From: CAWCGU01 sp963838095
GTDB lineage: Bacteria > Actinomycetota > Thermoleophilia > Solirubrobacterales > 70-9
DNA length: 64,000 nt
Direction: 5' to 3'
Assembly: GCA_963838095.1 (NCBI GenBank)
Contig: CAWIPO010000006.1
Span: forward strand, 682,001 to 746,000
A model generated the notes under the pieces. That model did not search any database. It was given only the letters and a program-made list of their open reading frames with translations, and was not told the DNA's origin. Shown one piece after another: positions 45,356 through 53,619 of the stretch (positions within the stretch are counted from its first letter, which is position 1; every line of letters begins with the position of its first letter). The translations under genes were made by a program, and so were the position numbers.

Positions 45356-46122
45356 GGCGGAGGCAGGAACCCGGCGTCCGCCAGCACCTGCTGGCCGTCG
45401 GGCTCAAGCAGGCCGTCGACGAAGCTCTGCGCCGCGTCGGGATTTGCGGAGTCGACCACCACCGCGATTCCGTACGTGACGTCCGGGCGCAGGTCCGACG
45501 GCAAACTGATGGCCTCGAGGCGGTCGCCCGCCGCGACGACGTCGGTCGCGTAGACGAACCCCGCGTCGACCGCACCCTGGGTCAGCTTCCCGACGATGCC
45601 GGCAACGTCCGGCTCCTCGGAGCCGACGTTTGTGAGGATTGCCTCTGATTCCGAGGCGGGCAGACGCTCGAGCACCTCGCGCGTGTAGCTGCCGACCGGG
45701 ACCTCGGGATCGCCGATCGCAATCGTGACGCCCTCTGCGGTCAGGTCCTCGAGCGAGGCGATCTCCGAGTCGGCGGGTACCGCCAGCACGAGTTGGTTGG
45801 TGGCGAACTCGACCGGGTCCTCCACCAGGTCCTCGCCGTAGAGCGCCTCCGGGAGGTCCGTATTCGCCGCTGCGTAGACGTCCGGCAGCGCGCCCTGGCG
45901 GATTTGAGCTGCGAGCTCGTCGGAGCCCGCGAAGGAGAACTTGACCTCCTCGCCGAGCACGTTGTCGGCGTAGTCGGGGAGGGCGGTGCTGAGCGACGAT
46001 GCTGCCGAGACGGTGAGCTCGCCGCTCCCGTCGTCGCCACCGTTGGCTTCGTCATCACCACAGCCGACGGCGACCTGAAACAGCAGCATCGAGAGCAGCA
46101 TCAGGCCGTGTTTGGCCCTCAC
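45352..46122 (-). CDS. modA: Molybdate-binding lipoprotein
   Basis: 256 residues. A lipoprotein signal peptide (LMLLSMLLFQVAVGC) places the protein on the outer face of the membrane. The periplasmic binding fold contains LTVSAASSLSTALPDYA, FSFAGSDELAAQI, GALPDVYAAANT and VPVGSYTREVLERL, all ModA-type. It delivers molybdate to ModB. The GTG start overlaps the regulator's TGA. Confidence 0.9.
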   Translation of the reverse strand: MRAKHGLMLLSMLLFQVAVGCGDDEANGGDDGSGELTVSAASSLSTALPDYADNVLGEEVKFSFAGSDELAAQIRQGALPDVYAAANTDLPEALYGEDLVEDPVEFATNQLVLAVPADSEIASLEDLTAEGVTIAIGDPEVPVGSYTREVLERLPASESEAILTNVGSEEPDVAGIVGKLTQGAVDAGFVYATDVVAAGDRLEAISLPSDLRPDVTYGIAVVVDSANPDAAQSFVDGLLEPDGQQVLADAGFLPPP

Positions 46123-46505
46123 GAGCGCTCGACCATCACCGAGGTCGCTTTCACCATCGCCGTCGCCTGGACGCCCTCGGTGAGCCCGAGCTCCTCGACT
46201 GAGTCACGTGTTATCGCTGCGGTCACTCGATGCGGGCCCGCTTCAATCTCCACGATCGCCATCACGCCGTCGACCTCGACTGACGTCACGGTGCCGGGGA
46301 ACCGGTTGCGGGCCGATAACGAGTCGCCGGTGCGGTGGCGGGCCGGGGAGCGGCGGAGGCGCTTCAGCTCTGAGGGAGGGACCCTGCGGCGGTTACGTTC
46401 GTCGCGGGTTGTACGTAGCTTCCCCGCCCGGTCCCAGCGCCGAAGCGTGTCGACGCTGACGCCAAGCGCGTTCGCCGCCTCGCCGAGGCTGAGGTCCTTC
46501 GCCAT
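46119..46505 (-). CDS. MerR-like HTH plus Mop/TOBE regulator of molybdenum genes
   Basis: About 128 residues from ATG at 46505. An excisionase/MerR-like helix-turn-helix (LSLGEAANALGVSVDTLRRW) precedes a Mop/TOBE molybdate-binding domain (RFPGTVTSVEVDGVMAIVEI). Likely a molybdate-responsive regulator of its own operon, built differently from E. coli ModE. An upstream ATG at 46532 would add nine residues. Sits between moaA and modA. Confidence 0.8.
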   Translation of the reverse strand: MAKDLSLGEAANALGVSVDTLRRWDRAGKLRTTRDERNRRRVPPSELKRLRRSPARHRTGDSLSARNRFPGTVTSVEVDGVMAIVEIEAGPHRVTAAITRDSVEELGLTEGVQATAMVKATSVMVERS

Positions 46506-46548
46506 CTGCCTAAGCATTGCATAGGCAAACAAGCTGAGGTCGTGCGGC

Positions 46549-47544
46549 TCAGCCCCCGATCGCGCTCATCGTTCGCGGCGGCGCGATGAAGCCCGGCTCG
46601 CCGACGTGGTGCTTCAGCTCCTTGCGCCAGACGGCGTCGCGAATCCGCTCCTCGATCTCGCCGTCGCTCGCGCCCTCGCGCAGCGGACCGCGGAGATCGG
46701 TTTCGTGGATCGAGAACAGGCAGGTTCGAAGCTTGCCGTCCGAGGTGAGGCGAATCCGGTTGCAGTCCGCGCAGAACGGCTCGGAGACCGGGTTGATGAA
46801 GCCGATCTCACCCTCGCCGTCGGCGAAGCGGAACACCCGCGCGGTCGCCGACGGCTCACGCTCGAGCTCCTCGAGCGGGTAGTGCTGCTCGATCAGTACT
46901 CGGATCTCGTCGCCTGTCAGGACCGCGTCGGGAGTCCAGGCGCGATCGGCGTCGAGCGGCATGAACTCGATGAAACGGACCTGGTACTCGGTCGAGCGCG
47001 CGAACTCGCAGAAGCGCAGCACTTCGTCCTCGGTGAAGTCGCGCATCGCGATCGCGTTCACCTTGATCGGCCGCACCTGCGGGAAGGCCGCGATCGCCTC
47101 CAGGCCGCACAGCACCTTCGGCAACGCGTCGCGGCGGGTGATATGAAAGAAGCGGTCTCGCTGCAGCGAGTCGATCGAGACGTTCACCCGCCGGATCCCC
47201 GCCGCGACGAGGGCCTCCGCGTCGCGCTCGAGGAAGTACCCGTTGGTGGTCAGCGAGAGATCGTGCAGCCCCGGGATCGGAGCGAGCATCTCGACTAGCT
47301 TCGGGAAGTCACGCCGAGCCAGCGGCTCGCCCCCGCTGAGCCGCACATCCTCGATTCCGATCGAGACGAGGATCCGCACCAGGCGCTCGATCTCCTCGAA
47401 GCTGAGGATCTCATCGCGCTCCAGCCACGGCATTCCCTCTGCCGGCATGCAGTACTGGCAGCGGAAGTTGCAGCGGTCGGTGACCGATACGCGCAGGTCG
47501 GAGATTGGCCGTCCGTGGGCGTCACGCAGGCGCTCTTCCCTCAT
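46549..47544 (-). CDS. moaA: GTP 3',8-cyclase MoaA
   Basis: 331-residue radical SAM enzyme for the first step of molybdenum cofactor synthesis. CNFRCQYC holds the SAM cluster cysteines; the second cluster is in FCADCNRIRLTSDGKLRTC; the C-terminus ends in Gly-Gly as required for activity. SGGEPLARRDFP and LTTNG are typical. First gene of the moaA-regulator-modABC operon. Confidence 0.95.
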   Translation of the reverse strand: MREERLRDAHGRPISDLRVSVTDRCNFRCQYCMPAEGMPWLERDEILSFEEIERLVRILVSIGIEDVRLSGGEPLARRDFPKLVEMLAPIPGLHDLSLTTNGYFLERDAEALVAAGIRRVNVSIDSLQRDRFFHITRRDALPKVLCGLEAIAAFPQVRPIKVNAIAMRDFTEDEVLRFCEFARSTEYQVRFIEFMPLDADRAWTPDAVLTGDEIRVLIEQHYPLEELEREPSATARVFRFADGEGEIGFINPVSEPFCADCNRIRLTSDGKLRTCLFSIHETDLRGPLREGASDGEIEERIRDAVWRKELKHHVGEPGFIAPPRTMSAIGG

Positions 47545-47555
47545 CGCCCATAGAC

Positions 47556-47581
47556 GTTAGCGCCCACGATGAACCGGGTAC
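47556..47581 (+). promoter_or_regulatory. Sigma-B/F-type promoter of the sigma factor gene
   Basis: GTTA at 47556-47559 and GGGTAC at 47576-47581 with a 16-bp spacer, matching SigB/F-type promoters and suggesting that the sigma factor activates its own gene. The start codon lies 103 bp downstream. Confidence 0.5.
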
Positions 47582-47683
47582 TTCAATCGAGCGGCGCTGG
47601 ACTAGGCTGCCTGCATCGATCAACCACACGGCCTCCAAGGGGGAGCCACGACCGACTCGCTCAAGGATCCCAGTCTGGACACA

Positions 47684-48457
47684 GTGCAAGCCGATGCGGA
47701 CCGCGAGGACGACGCGGAGCTGATTCGCCGCTATCGCGAGGAAGGCGACGAGCGCGCGCGTGAGGCCCTGGTCGAGCGTTACCTCCCGCTTGCGCAGAGA
47801 CTCGCGCGCCGCTACAAGCACAGCGGCGAAGATCTCGACGACCTCTATCAGGTGGCGAGCCTCGCGCTGCTGAAGGCGCTCGAGCGCTTCGACCCCGATC
47901 GCGGGAGCGATTTCTCCAGCTACGCGGTCCCGACCATCCTCGGTGAGGTCAAGCGCCATTTTCGCGATCACACCTGGGCCGTGCACGTCCCGCGCGACCT
48001 TCAGGAGCGCACAATCAAGGTCAGCGGAGCGATCGAGGAGCTGGGGAAGGCCACGGGCCGCTCACCCTCGGTGCGCGAGCTCTCCGAGCGACTCGATCTG
48101 GAACCCGAGGCGATCGTGGAAGCCCTAAGTGCGACCAGCGCCTACGCGGCGCTCTCGCTCGAGGCCGAGCCCGGCAACGACCCCGACGCCACGACCCTTG
48201 GCGAGGGGATTGGGGAAATCGATCCCGGATTCGAGCTCGCTGAATATGGAGCGGCGATTCAGGGCACACTTGAGGAGATGCCAGAGCGTGAACGGGTCGT
48301 GCTCCACCTCCGTTTCGTCGAGGACATGACCCAGACACAGATTGCGGAGCGCATCGGGGTTTCCCAGATGCAGGTTTCACGCCTGATCCGAAAGGCCGTG
48401 CAACAGCTTCAGGAATCGGCCAGCGAGGACCCCGAGCCGCCGGGAGGCGGTAAGTGA
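47684..48457 (+). CDS. SigB/SigF-type RNA polymerase sigma factor
   Basis: 257 residues with regions 2 (DLYQVASLALLKALERFDPD), 3 (SVRELSERLDLEPEAIVEAL) and 4 (LPxRERVVLxLRF type, then MTQTQIAERIGVSQMQVSRL). GTG start. It would direct polymerase to GTTT/GGGTA promoters such as that of csbD. The stop overlaps the anti-sigma start, so the two are co-translated. Confidence 0.9.
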   Translation: MQADADREDDAELIRRYREEGDERAREALVERYLPLAQRLARRYKHSGEDLDDLYQVASLALLKALERFDPDRGSDFSSYAVPTILGEVKRHFRDHTWAVHVPRDLQERTIKVSGAIEELGKATGRSPSVRELSERLDLEPEAIVEALSATSAYAALSLEAEPGNDPDATTLGEGIGEIDPGFELAEYGAAIQGTLEEMPERERVVLHLRFVEDMTQTQIAERIGVSQMQVSRLIRKAVQQLQESASEDPEPPGGGK

Positions 48458-49281
48458 GCCCACTGACCGAGCAGGAGGCCGTCAGCTCGATGGAGCTGAC
48501 CCTCGCCGCGCGCCCGGAGAACATCCCCGTCGCCCGCCAGGCGGTAAGAGCGCTTGTCACCCGCCACGCGGACCCCGAGCTTGCCGGCGACGTCAGCACG
48601 GCGCTGACCGAGGCGGCGATGAATACGGTCGTCCACGCCTATCCCGACGGCGAGGGGGAATTCCAGGTATCCGCGGCGTTCGACGGAAGCCGGCTCAGCC
48701 TCGAGGTGAGGGACTGGGGGACAGGTATTCAGCCTCGCCCGGCGGATGTCTCGGAGGGATTGCGGATCGGCCTGCCGCTGATCGCGACGCTCTCCGACGA
48801 GTTCGAGATCCGCTCAGGCCCGGGCGGCGGGACCTGGGTGAAGATGCTCTTCGACCTCGACCGCGAGGGCCAGTCGGACGCGCCGGCCGCCGACCCGCCC
48901 CAGCGCTCGAGTGGCGAAACGGTGATCAGGGTCCGCTCAGACGACGGCATCGCTCCCTCCATCGCCTCCGCCCTGGCGATGCTCGCAGCACGTGCCGACC
49001 TCTCAGTCGATCGCGTAGCCGACGTGCAGGTGCTCGGCGACCTGCTGGCCACGGCGATCTCCCGCAACCTCGACGACCCGGTGTGCCTGCGGATCTCGGA
49101 GGCCGAGAGAGGGATCGAGATCAGGGTTGGCCCGTTTCCACCCGGAGCCGTGCAGCGCGTGATCGAGATGGTGGCGCTTCCACATCTCGGCAACCCGATC
49201 GACAGGCTCGCGGACCGCTGGCAGGTGGAAACGATCGACAACGAGGACAGCCTGCTGATCGTCATCGGCGACGGCGGGTAA
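48454..49281 (+). CDS. Anti-sigma factor kinase with a second, degenerate ATPase-like domain
   Basis: 275 residues. Residues 1-135 are a GHKL ATPase with N-box ALTEAAMNTVVHAY and G1 RDWGTGI. Residues 150-275 repeat the same order of elements (IAPSIASALAMLAARADLSV; VQVLGDLLATAISRN; RISEAERGIEIRVG; LADRWQVETIDNEDSLLIVI) but lack the Glu/Asn and Asp-Gly residues for ATP. Such proteins bind the sigma factor until a STAS antagonist frees it. The second domain may be a regulatory pseudo-ATPase (inference). Confidence 0.75.
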   Translation: MSPLTEQEAVSSMELTLAARPENIPVARQAVRALVTRHADPELAGDVSTALTEAAMNTVVHAYPDGEGEFQVSAAFDGSRLSLEVRDWGTGIQPRPADVSEGLRIGLPLIATLSDEFEIRSGPGGGTWVKMLFDLDREGQSDAPAADPPQRSSGETVIRVRSDDGIAPSIASALAMLAARADLSVDRVADVQVLGDLLATAISRNLDDPVCLRISEAERGIEIRVGPFPPGAVQRVIEMVALPHLGNPIDRLADRWQVETIDNEDSLLIVIGDGG

Positions 49282-49289
49282 CGCGCCGC

Positions 49290-49889
49290 CTAACCGACTT
49301 CGATCTCGCGTCCCTCGGGGCCGAGGTTGAACACCGGCGTGGGTCCGATGGTTGACTGCGCTCCCCATGACTCGTGGATGTGGCCGCAGGCGGCGACGAG
49401 CGGGCTGCGCTCCTCTATCGCGCGCAGGATCGCCGTGCTGCCGAGGTGCTGACCGGCCCCGCTGAGGTCGACATGCCCGAAAGGAGGCGAGTGCACGATC
49501 AGCACCGCCTCCTCGGGGCACCCCGCCAGCATCTCGCCCGCCTCCTCCTCATCGAGGTCGAAGCTCCAGTCCCACGGCGTCACCGGTATCCCGGCGCCGA
49601 GCCCGAAGAACTCGACACCGTCGATGTTCGCCCGGTCGCCGTGAAGGACGGTGGCGACGGGCCAGTCCGCGCAGGCGTCGCGCAGGGCGGCCTCGGTCTC
49701 GTTGTTGCCGGGCACGAGGAGAGTTGGCCGCTCGATCTCCGCCAGCGCCGCGATCGTCTGCTCGAGCCCGGAGTGGATCGAGGCGAAGTCACCCGCTCCG
49801 ATCACGACATCCGCTTTCGCTGAGCGGGCCACCAGCTCGGCGGCCAGTTTGAGGTCGCAATGCAGGTCACTGAACGCGAGCAGCTTCAT
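49290..49889 (-). CDS. Metallophosphoesterase
   Basis: 199 residues with the full calcineurin-like metal set: FSDLHCD, GAGDFAS, PGNNE, HSPPFGHVD and GHIHES. A soluble two-metal phosphoesterase of the small, single-domain group; substrate unknown. Convergent with the anti-sigma gene (8 bp gap) and divergent from spoIIM. Confidence 0.85.
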   Translation of the reverse strand: MKLLAFSDLHCDLKLAAELVARSAKADVVIGAGDFASIHSGLEQTIAALAEIERPTLLVPGNNETEAALRDACADWPVATVLHGDRANIDGVEFFGLGAGIPVTPWDWSFDLDEEEAGEMLAGCPEEAVLIVHSPPFGHVDLSGAGQHLGSTAILRAIEERSPLVAACGHIHESWGAQSTIGPTPVFNLGPEGREIEVG

Positions 49890-49945
49890 CGGGCTCCTTG
49901 GTCGGGTGCTTGGGGTTGCCCTGGATCATGCCGATGGGATTAGGA

Positions 49946-50644
49946 ATGAGCTCTCGGAGCTACGTTCTCGAGCAGGGCCTGCGCGACACCAGGGCGGCGC
50001 TGGAGCGCTGGCAGCGCCACCCTTGGCCGGTCCTGCGCGGCTGGCTCGCGTGGAGCTTCGCGGTGACGGTTGGCCTACTGACGGGCGTGTGGGCGGTTGC
50101 AAGCCTCGCCACCCCCGACTCGACGCCGTTCCTCATCCCCGGCTTCAGCGAACCGGCGTCGGCAGCCGACATGGGACGGATCCTGGCGCGGAACTCGCTC
50201 GTCCTCGCCCTGCACGCATTCGCCTGCGTCGCCGGCTTCATGGCCGGCAGCTCGCTACACCACGAGGCGGAACGCAGGGAAGGGCTGTCGCGAGTGATCC
50301 ACGAGAAGGCCGGGCCCGTCGCGATCGCCTGGGTCGCACTCGTCACCTGCTTCTCGCTGGTCACGCAGACCTATGTCCTCGGCTCCCAGGGAGCGACGCT
50401 TGCCTGGCAGCTGGGGATCTCACCCGGTCTCCTGGTGCTGACCGTGCTCCCGCACGCGATCCCCGAGCTGCTTGCCCTGTTCCTTCCGCTGGCGGCGTGG
50501 CTGGTCGCTTCCAGGCGCGGCGAGTGGGCCGACCTGCTCGCGGCAACGTTCGTGACGGTGCTGATCGCGATTCCGGTTCTGATCGTCAGCGCCGGGGTCG
50601 AGCTGCTCGTCTGGCCTCATCTGCTCGAGGCCGTGGCGCCCTAG
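49946..50644 (+). CDS. SpoIIM/DUF95-family membrane protein
   Basis: About 232 residues from ATG at 49946 (AGGA 5 bp before); the frame could open 16 codons earlier. Five or six membrane helices with SpoIIM-type features: HAFACVAGFMAGSSLHH, and PGLLVLTVLPHAIPELLALF, with HxxPE. In spore formers SpoIIM acts in engulfment; in non-sporing actinobacteria the role is unknown. Confidence 0.75.
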   Translation: MSSRSYVLEQGLRDTRAALERWQRHPWPVLRGWLAWSFAVTVGLLTGVWAVASLATPDSTPFLIPGFSEPASAADMGRILARNSLVLALHAFACVAGFMAGSSLHHEAERREGLSRVIHEKAGPVAIAWVALVTCFSLVTQTYVLGSQGATLAWQLGISPGLLVLTVLPHAIPELLALFLPLAAWLVASRRGEWADLLAATFVTVLIAIPVLIVSAGVELLVWPHLLEAVAP

Positions 50645-50652
50645 AGGTCGCG

Positions 50653-51363
50653 TCAGCCCTCCTCGTCGGCGCCCAGCAAGGTCTCGCGGAACAGGGTCAC
50701 CTCCTCCTCCCAGAGAAACCTGTACAGGCGTTCGCGCTCGAGCAGGATCCGGCGCTTGGTCTCGAGCGTGGCCGTGCTCGGCGCTGACGCGATCCCCCCG
50801 GCGACCTTGAGGCCGCGGGCGACGACGTCGTCTGCGACCTCGCTGACCACCCCCAGTCGCAGCGCCTCCTCGGCGTCGAGCAGACGCCCGCTGAGAACGA
50901 GCTCCCTCGCGAGCGCCGCCGGCAGCGTCGAGCGCGCCGCCGCGTAGCTGGGAGGGATTCCGCGGGGAAGCTCCGGGAACCCGAACGTGGCGCTCGCCGC
51001 CGCGATTCGCAGGTCGCTCAGCAGGGCGAGGACGAAGCCGCCGGCGACCGCCGGGCCGTTGACCGCGGCGATGACCGGGCGGGCGCAGTTGCCGACGGCG
51101 TCGAAGGCGACGGTGCTCGACTCGACCAACCGCCGCCGGTTCTCGCGGTCGCCACCGAACTGGGTCGTATCCATGCCGGAGCAGAACGCGGGGCCGGCGC
51201 CCGTGAGCACGACGCAGCCAACCGAATCGTCGGCGCTCAGGCTCTCGAAAGCCGCTGCCAGCTCAAGCCGCAGCTCGATCGACAGCGCGTTGCGCTTCTC
51301 CGGCCGTTGAAGCGTGACGAGCGCGACGCCGCCCCGCTTCTCGACGGACAGCAGCTCGGTCAT
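50653..51363 (-). CDS. Enoyl-CoA hydratase/isomerase family protein
   Basis: 236 residues of the crotonase fold. RPEKRNALS, the oxyanion-hole segments GPAFCSGMD and NGPAVAGGFVLALLSDLRIA, and FGFPELPRGIPPS are typical; the acid residue Glu appears in PELPRG. Short-chain fatty-acid or CoA metabolism. Convergent with spoIIM. Confidence 0.85.
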   Translation of the reverse strand: MTELLSVEKRGGVALVTLQRPEKRNALSIELRLELAAAFESLSADDSVGCVVLTGAGPAFCSGMDTTQFGGDRENRRRLVESSTVAFDAVGNCARPVIAAVNGPAVAGGFVLALLSDLRIAAASATFGFPELPRGIPPSYAAARSTLPAALARELVLSGRLLDAEEALRLGVVSEVADDVVARGLKVAGGIASAPSTATLETKRRILLERERLYRFLWEEEVTLFRETLLGADEEG

Positions 51364-51508
51364 CGGCCGATGCTATCCCGCTCCCCGGGCGATCGAGCAA
51401 AGCTGGGGACACCCGGGCGATCATCTGCTCGTGGCAATCCCGGCACGAGCACTCCGGAAGGGTCAGCCCCGTGTGCACGCAGACGGCCGGAAAGGTCTCT
51501 TGCCTCAC
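51263..51508 (-). CDS. Possible small Cys-rich peptide upstream of the hydratase
   Basis: ATG at 51508 begins MRQETFPAVCVHTGLTLPEC followed by SCRDCHEQMIARVSPALL. The four Cys and two His (C-x2-H, C-x-C-x2-C-H) look like a zinc ribbon. The later part of the frame is only a shadow of the overlapping hydratase gene, so a real peptide might be shorter or frameshifted. Weak evidence. Confidence 0.25.
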   Translation of the reverse strand: MRQETFPAVCVHTGLTLPECSCRDCHEQMIARVSPALLDRPGSGIASADDRAAVRREAGRRRARHASTAGEAQRAVDRAAA

Positions 51509-51562
51509 CGTCCGCGGACGGTAGCCGCAGCGGCGGAGGGAATCGGCCGCTTGCCGGGCGCC

Positions 51563-52477
51563 TCAGCCCCTGCTGCGGGAGAGGACGAGCATCCTGTCGC
51601 GGAAGTCGGGCGCCCAGGGGCGAGCGGCGAAGCCCGAGGCGGTGGCGGCCGAAACCAGTCCGCGGGCGAGCCCGACGTCGTAGCCGCCGAGGCGCTCGAG
51701 GTAATAGCGGACCGTGAAGGTCTTCGGGGCGGTGGCGATCGCGACCGGCTCGAACCGGTGCCGTGCGAGCAGAAGCTCGATGCTGTCGCGGGTGAAGTAG
51801 TGGACGTGGGTGGGGATCACCGACCACCAGCGGCGCCCCATCGCCCGCGCCAGGATGCTGCCCGCGTCAGGCAGTGCGAGCGCCAGCGCGCCGCCTGGAA
51901 GCAGGGTGTCGTGAGCGCGAGCGAGGGCCTCACCCGGCTCGGGCAGATGTTCGATCACGTCAGCCATCACGACGGCATCGAAGCTTCGGGGCGGAAGCTG
52001 CGCGGCTTCGATCTCCTCGGTGCGGACATCGAGGCCGAGGCGATCGCGGGCGAAGCTCGAGGCGAATTCGCTCGGCTCGATCCCGAGCCCCTCCCAGCCT
52101 CTCTCCCGTGCCTCGGCAAGCAGGAATCCGACCCAGCAGCCGAGGTCGAGCAGGCGTCCCGGCGGCGTCAGCCGCTCGATCCGCTCGAGAACGCGCCGCG
52201 CCGTCGCCCGTTGTCCCCCCTCCTCCTTGACGTAGCCCTCCGACTCCGCCCGCGCGTAGGCGTCGGCGAGGGAAGCCTGGTCGGGCATTCGCTCGAGCTG
52301 CATGTGACCGCAGGCCTCGCAGCGAACGATGTCGGCGAGCGCGGTGCCGAAGCTGTCGGTGGTCGGAATCAGCCCGGCCGCCGAACGCAGAGCATCGTCT
52401 GCGCCCGGCGCGGCGGCGCGAAGATGCGGAACGAGTGCCTCCGCGCCGCAGACCCGGCAGCGAGAATCGGCACCCAT
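51563..52477 (-). CDS. Class I SAM methyltransferase with N-terminal zinc ribbon
   Basis: 304 residues. N-terminal CRVCG...CEACGH zinc-binding pairs (residues 7-10 and 53-56) as in C-methyltransferases acting on nucleotide sugars (Methyltransf_13-like), then motif I LLDLGCWVGFLL, VMADVIEHLPEP, and LLPGGALALALPD. Probably acts on a sugar-linked or aromatic intermediate of the neighbouring glycan cluster. Divergent from the GT2 gene, starts adjacent. Confidence 0.8.
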   Translation of the reverse strand: MGADSRCRVCGAEALVPHLRAAAPGADDALRSAAGLIPTTDSFGTALADIVRCEACGHMQLERMPDQASLADAYARAESEGYVKEEGGQRATARRVLERIERLTPPGRLLDLGCWVGFLLAEARERGWEGLGIEPSEFASSFARDRLGLDVRTEEIEAAQLPPRSFDAVVMADVIEHLPEPGEALARAHDTLLPGGALALALPDAGSILARAMGRRWWSVIPTHVHYFTRDSIELLLARHRFEPVAIATAPKTFTVRYYLERLGGYDVGLARGLVSAATASGFAARPWAPDFRDRMLVLSRSRG

Positions 52478-52565
52478 GGACGCTGAGGCTAACGAGCCGC
52501 CGGCCCTGCCCCTGGGCGCCGGCGGCCACCGCCGGCCGTGGGCGCTGCGATCATCTGGGCGTCAG

Positions 52566-53612
52566 ATGGACGATTCAGCGAAGACCAGCCCGCTCGGGGA
52601 CGACAGCGTCGAGACCCGGCGCCTGCCGGAGCGCACGCTCGAGCTGCTCAGCGTCGTCGCCCCGCTGCGAAACGAGGAGGATGCGCTGCCGGAGCTGTAC
52701 CGGCGGCTGAGCGAGGCGATGGCGGGGCTCGGGGTCGAGTACGAGCTCGTGCTCGTCGACGATGGCTCGACGGATTCAACCGCCTCGCTGCTCGCCGCGC
52801 TCGCCGACGGCGACCGGCGCCTGCGGGTGGTCAGCCTGTCGCGAAACTTCGGCCACCAGGCGGCGCTGACCGCCGGCCTCGACCACGCGCGCGGCGACGC
52901 GGTCGTGATGATGGACGGGGACCTTCAGGATCCGCCCGAGGTGATCGGCCGGATGCTCGACGAGTGGCGGCGCGGCTCGGACGTCGTCTACGCGGTCCGC
53001 ACGTCGCGCCCCGGAGAGACCCGGTTGAAGCTGTCGACGGCGCGGTGGTTCTACCGCCTGTTCGCGCGCATCGCGCAACTGGAACTGCATGCCGACGCGG
53101 GCGACTTCCGGCTCCTCGATCGCCGGGCGCTCGACGCGCTGAACTCGCTGCGCGAGCGCAGTCGCTTTCTCCGTGGGATGACGGTTTGGGTCGGGTTCAC
53201 GCAGTCGGCGATCGAGTACGAGCGCGACAGCCGCTTCGGAGGGGAGACGAAGTACACGCTGCCGCGGATGATCCGCCTCTCCTTCGACGCGATCACGTCC
53301 TTCTCGCACGCCCCGCTGCAGGTCGCGACCGTTTTCGGGTTCATCGTCTCCGCGTTCGCGTTCCTGGCGATCCCGGTGGCGATCGGATTCAAGATCGCCG
53401 GCCAGTTCGTCCCGGGAGTGACGACGGTGCTGCTCGCGGTGCTGCTGCTCGGCGGGATCCAGCTGATCACGATCGGGATCATCGGCGAGTACATGGGCCG
53501 CGTCTACGACGAGGTCAAGCGGCGTCCCCTCTACGTGGTCCGCGAGCGGCTGAACATGGCGCCGGCGAGCGAGCACGAGAACGCCGAGGAGACGGAGCCC
53601 GCATCTAGATGA
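52566..53612 (+). CDS. Dolichol-phosphate-mannose-synthase-like family 2 glycosyltransferase
   Basis: About 348 residues. GT-A core LSVVAPLRNEEDALPELYRR, VDDGSTDST, MMDGDLQDPPEV, and the two C-terminal helices of the ArnC/GtrB-type (ATVFGFIVSAFAFLAIPVAI; TTVLLAVLLLGGIQLITIGI). It transfers a sugar to polyprenyl phosphate on the cytoplasmic side. ATG at 52566 is chosen; ATG at 52476 is an alternative. First gene of a four-gene same-strand run. Confidence 0.9.
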   Translation: MDDSAKTSPLGDDSVETRRLPERTLELLSVVAPLRNEEDALPELYRRLSEAMAGLGVEYELVLVDDGSTDSTASLLAALADGDRRLRVVSLSRNFGHQAALTAGLDHARGDAVVMMDGDLQDPPEVIGRMLDEWRRGSDVVYAVRTSRPGETRLKLSTARWFYRLFARIAQLELHADAGDFRLLDRRALDALNSLRERSRFLRGMTVWVGFTQSAIEYERDSRFGGETKYTLPRMIRLSFDAITSFSHAPLQVATVFGFIVSAFAFLAIPVAIGFKIAGQFVPGVTTVLLAVLLLGGIQLITIGIIGEYMGRVYDEVKRRPLYVVRERLNMAPASEHENAEETEPASR

Positions 53613-53619
53613 GCGGGGG

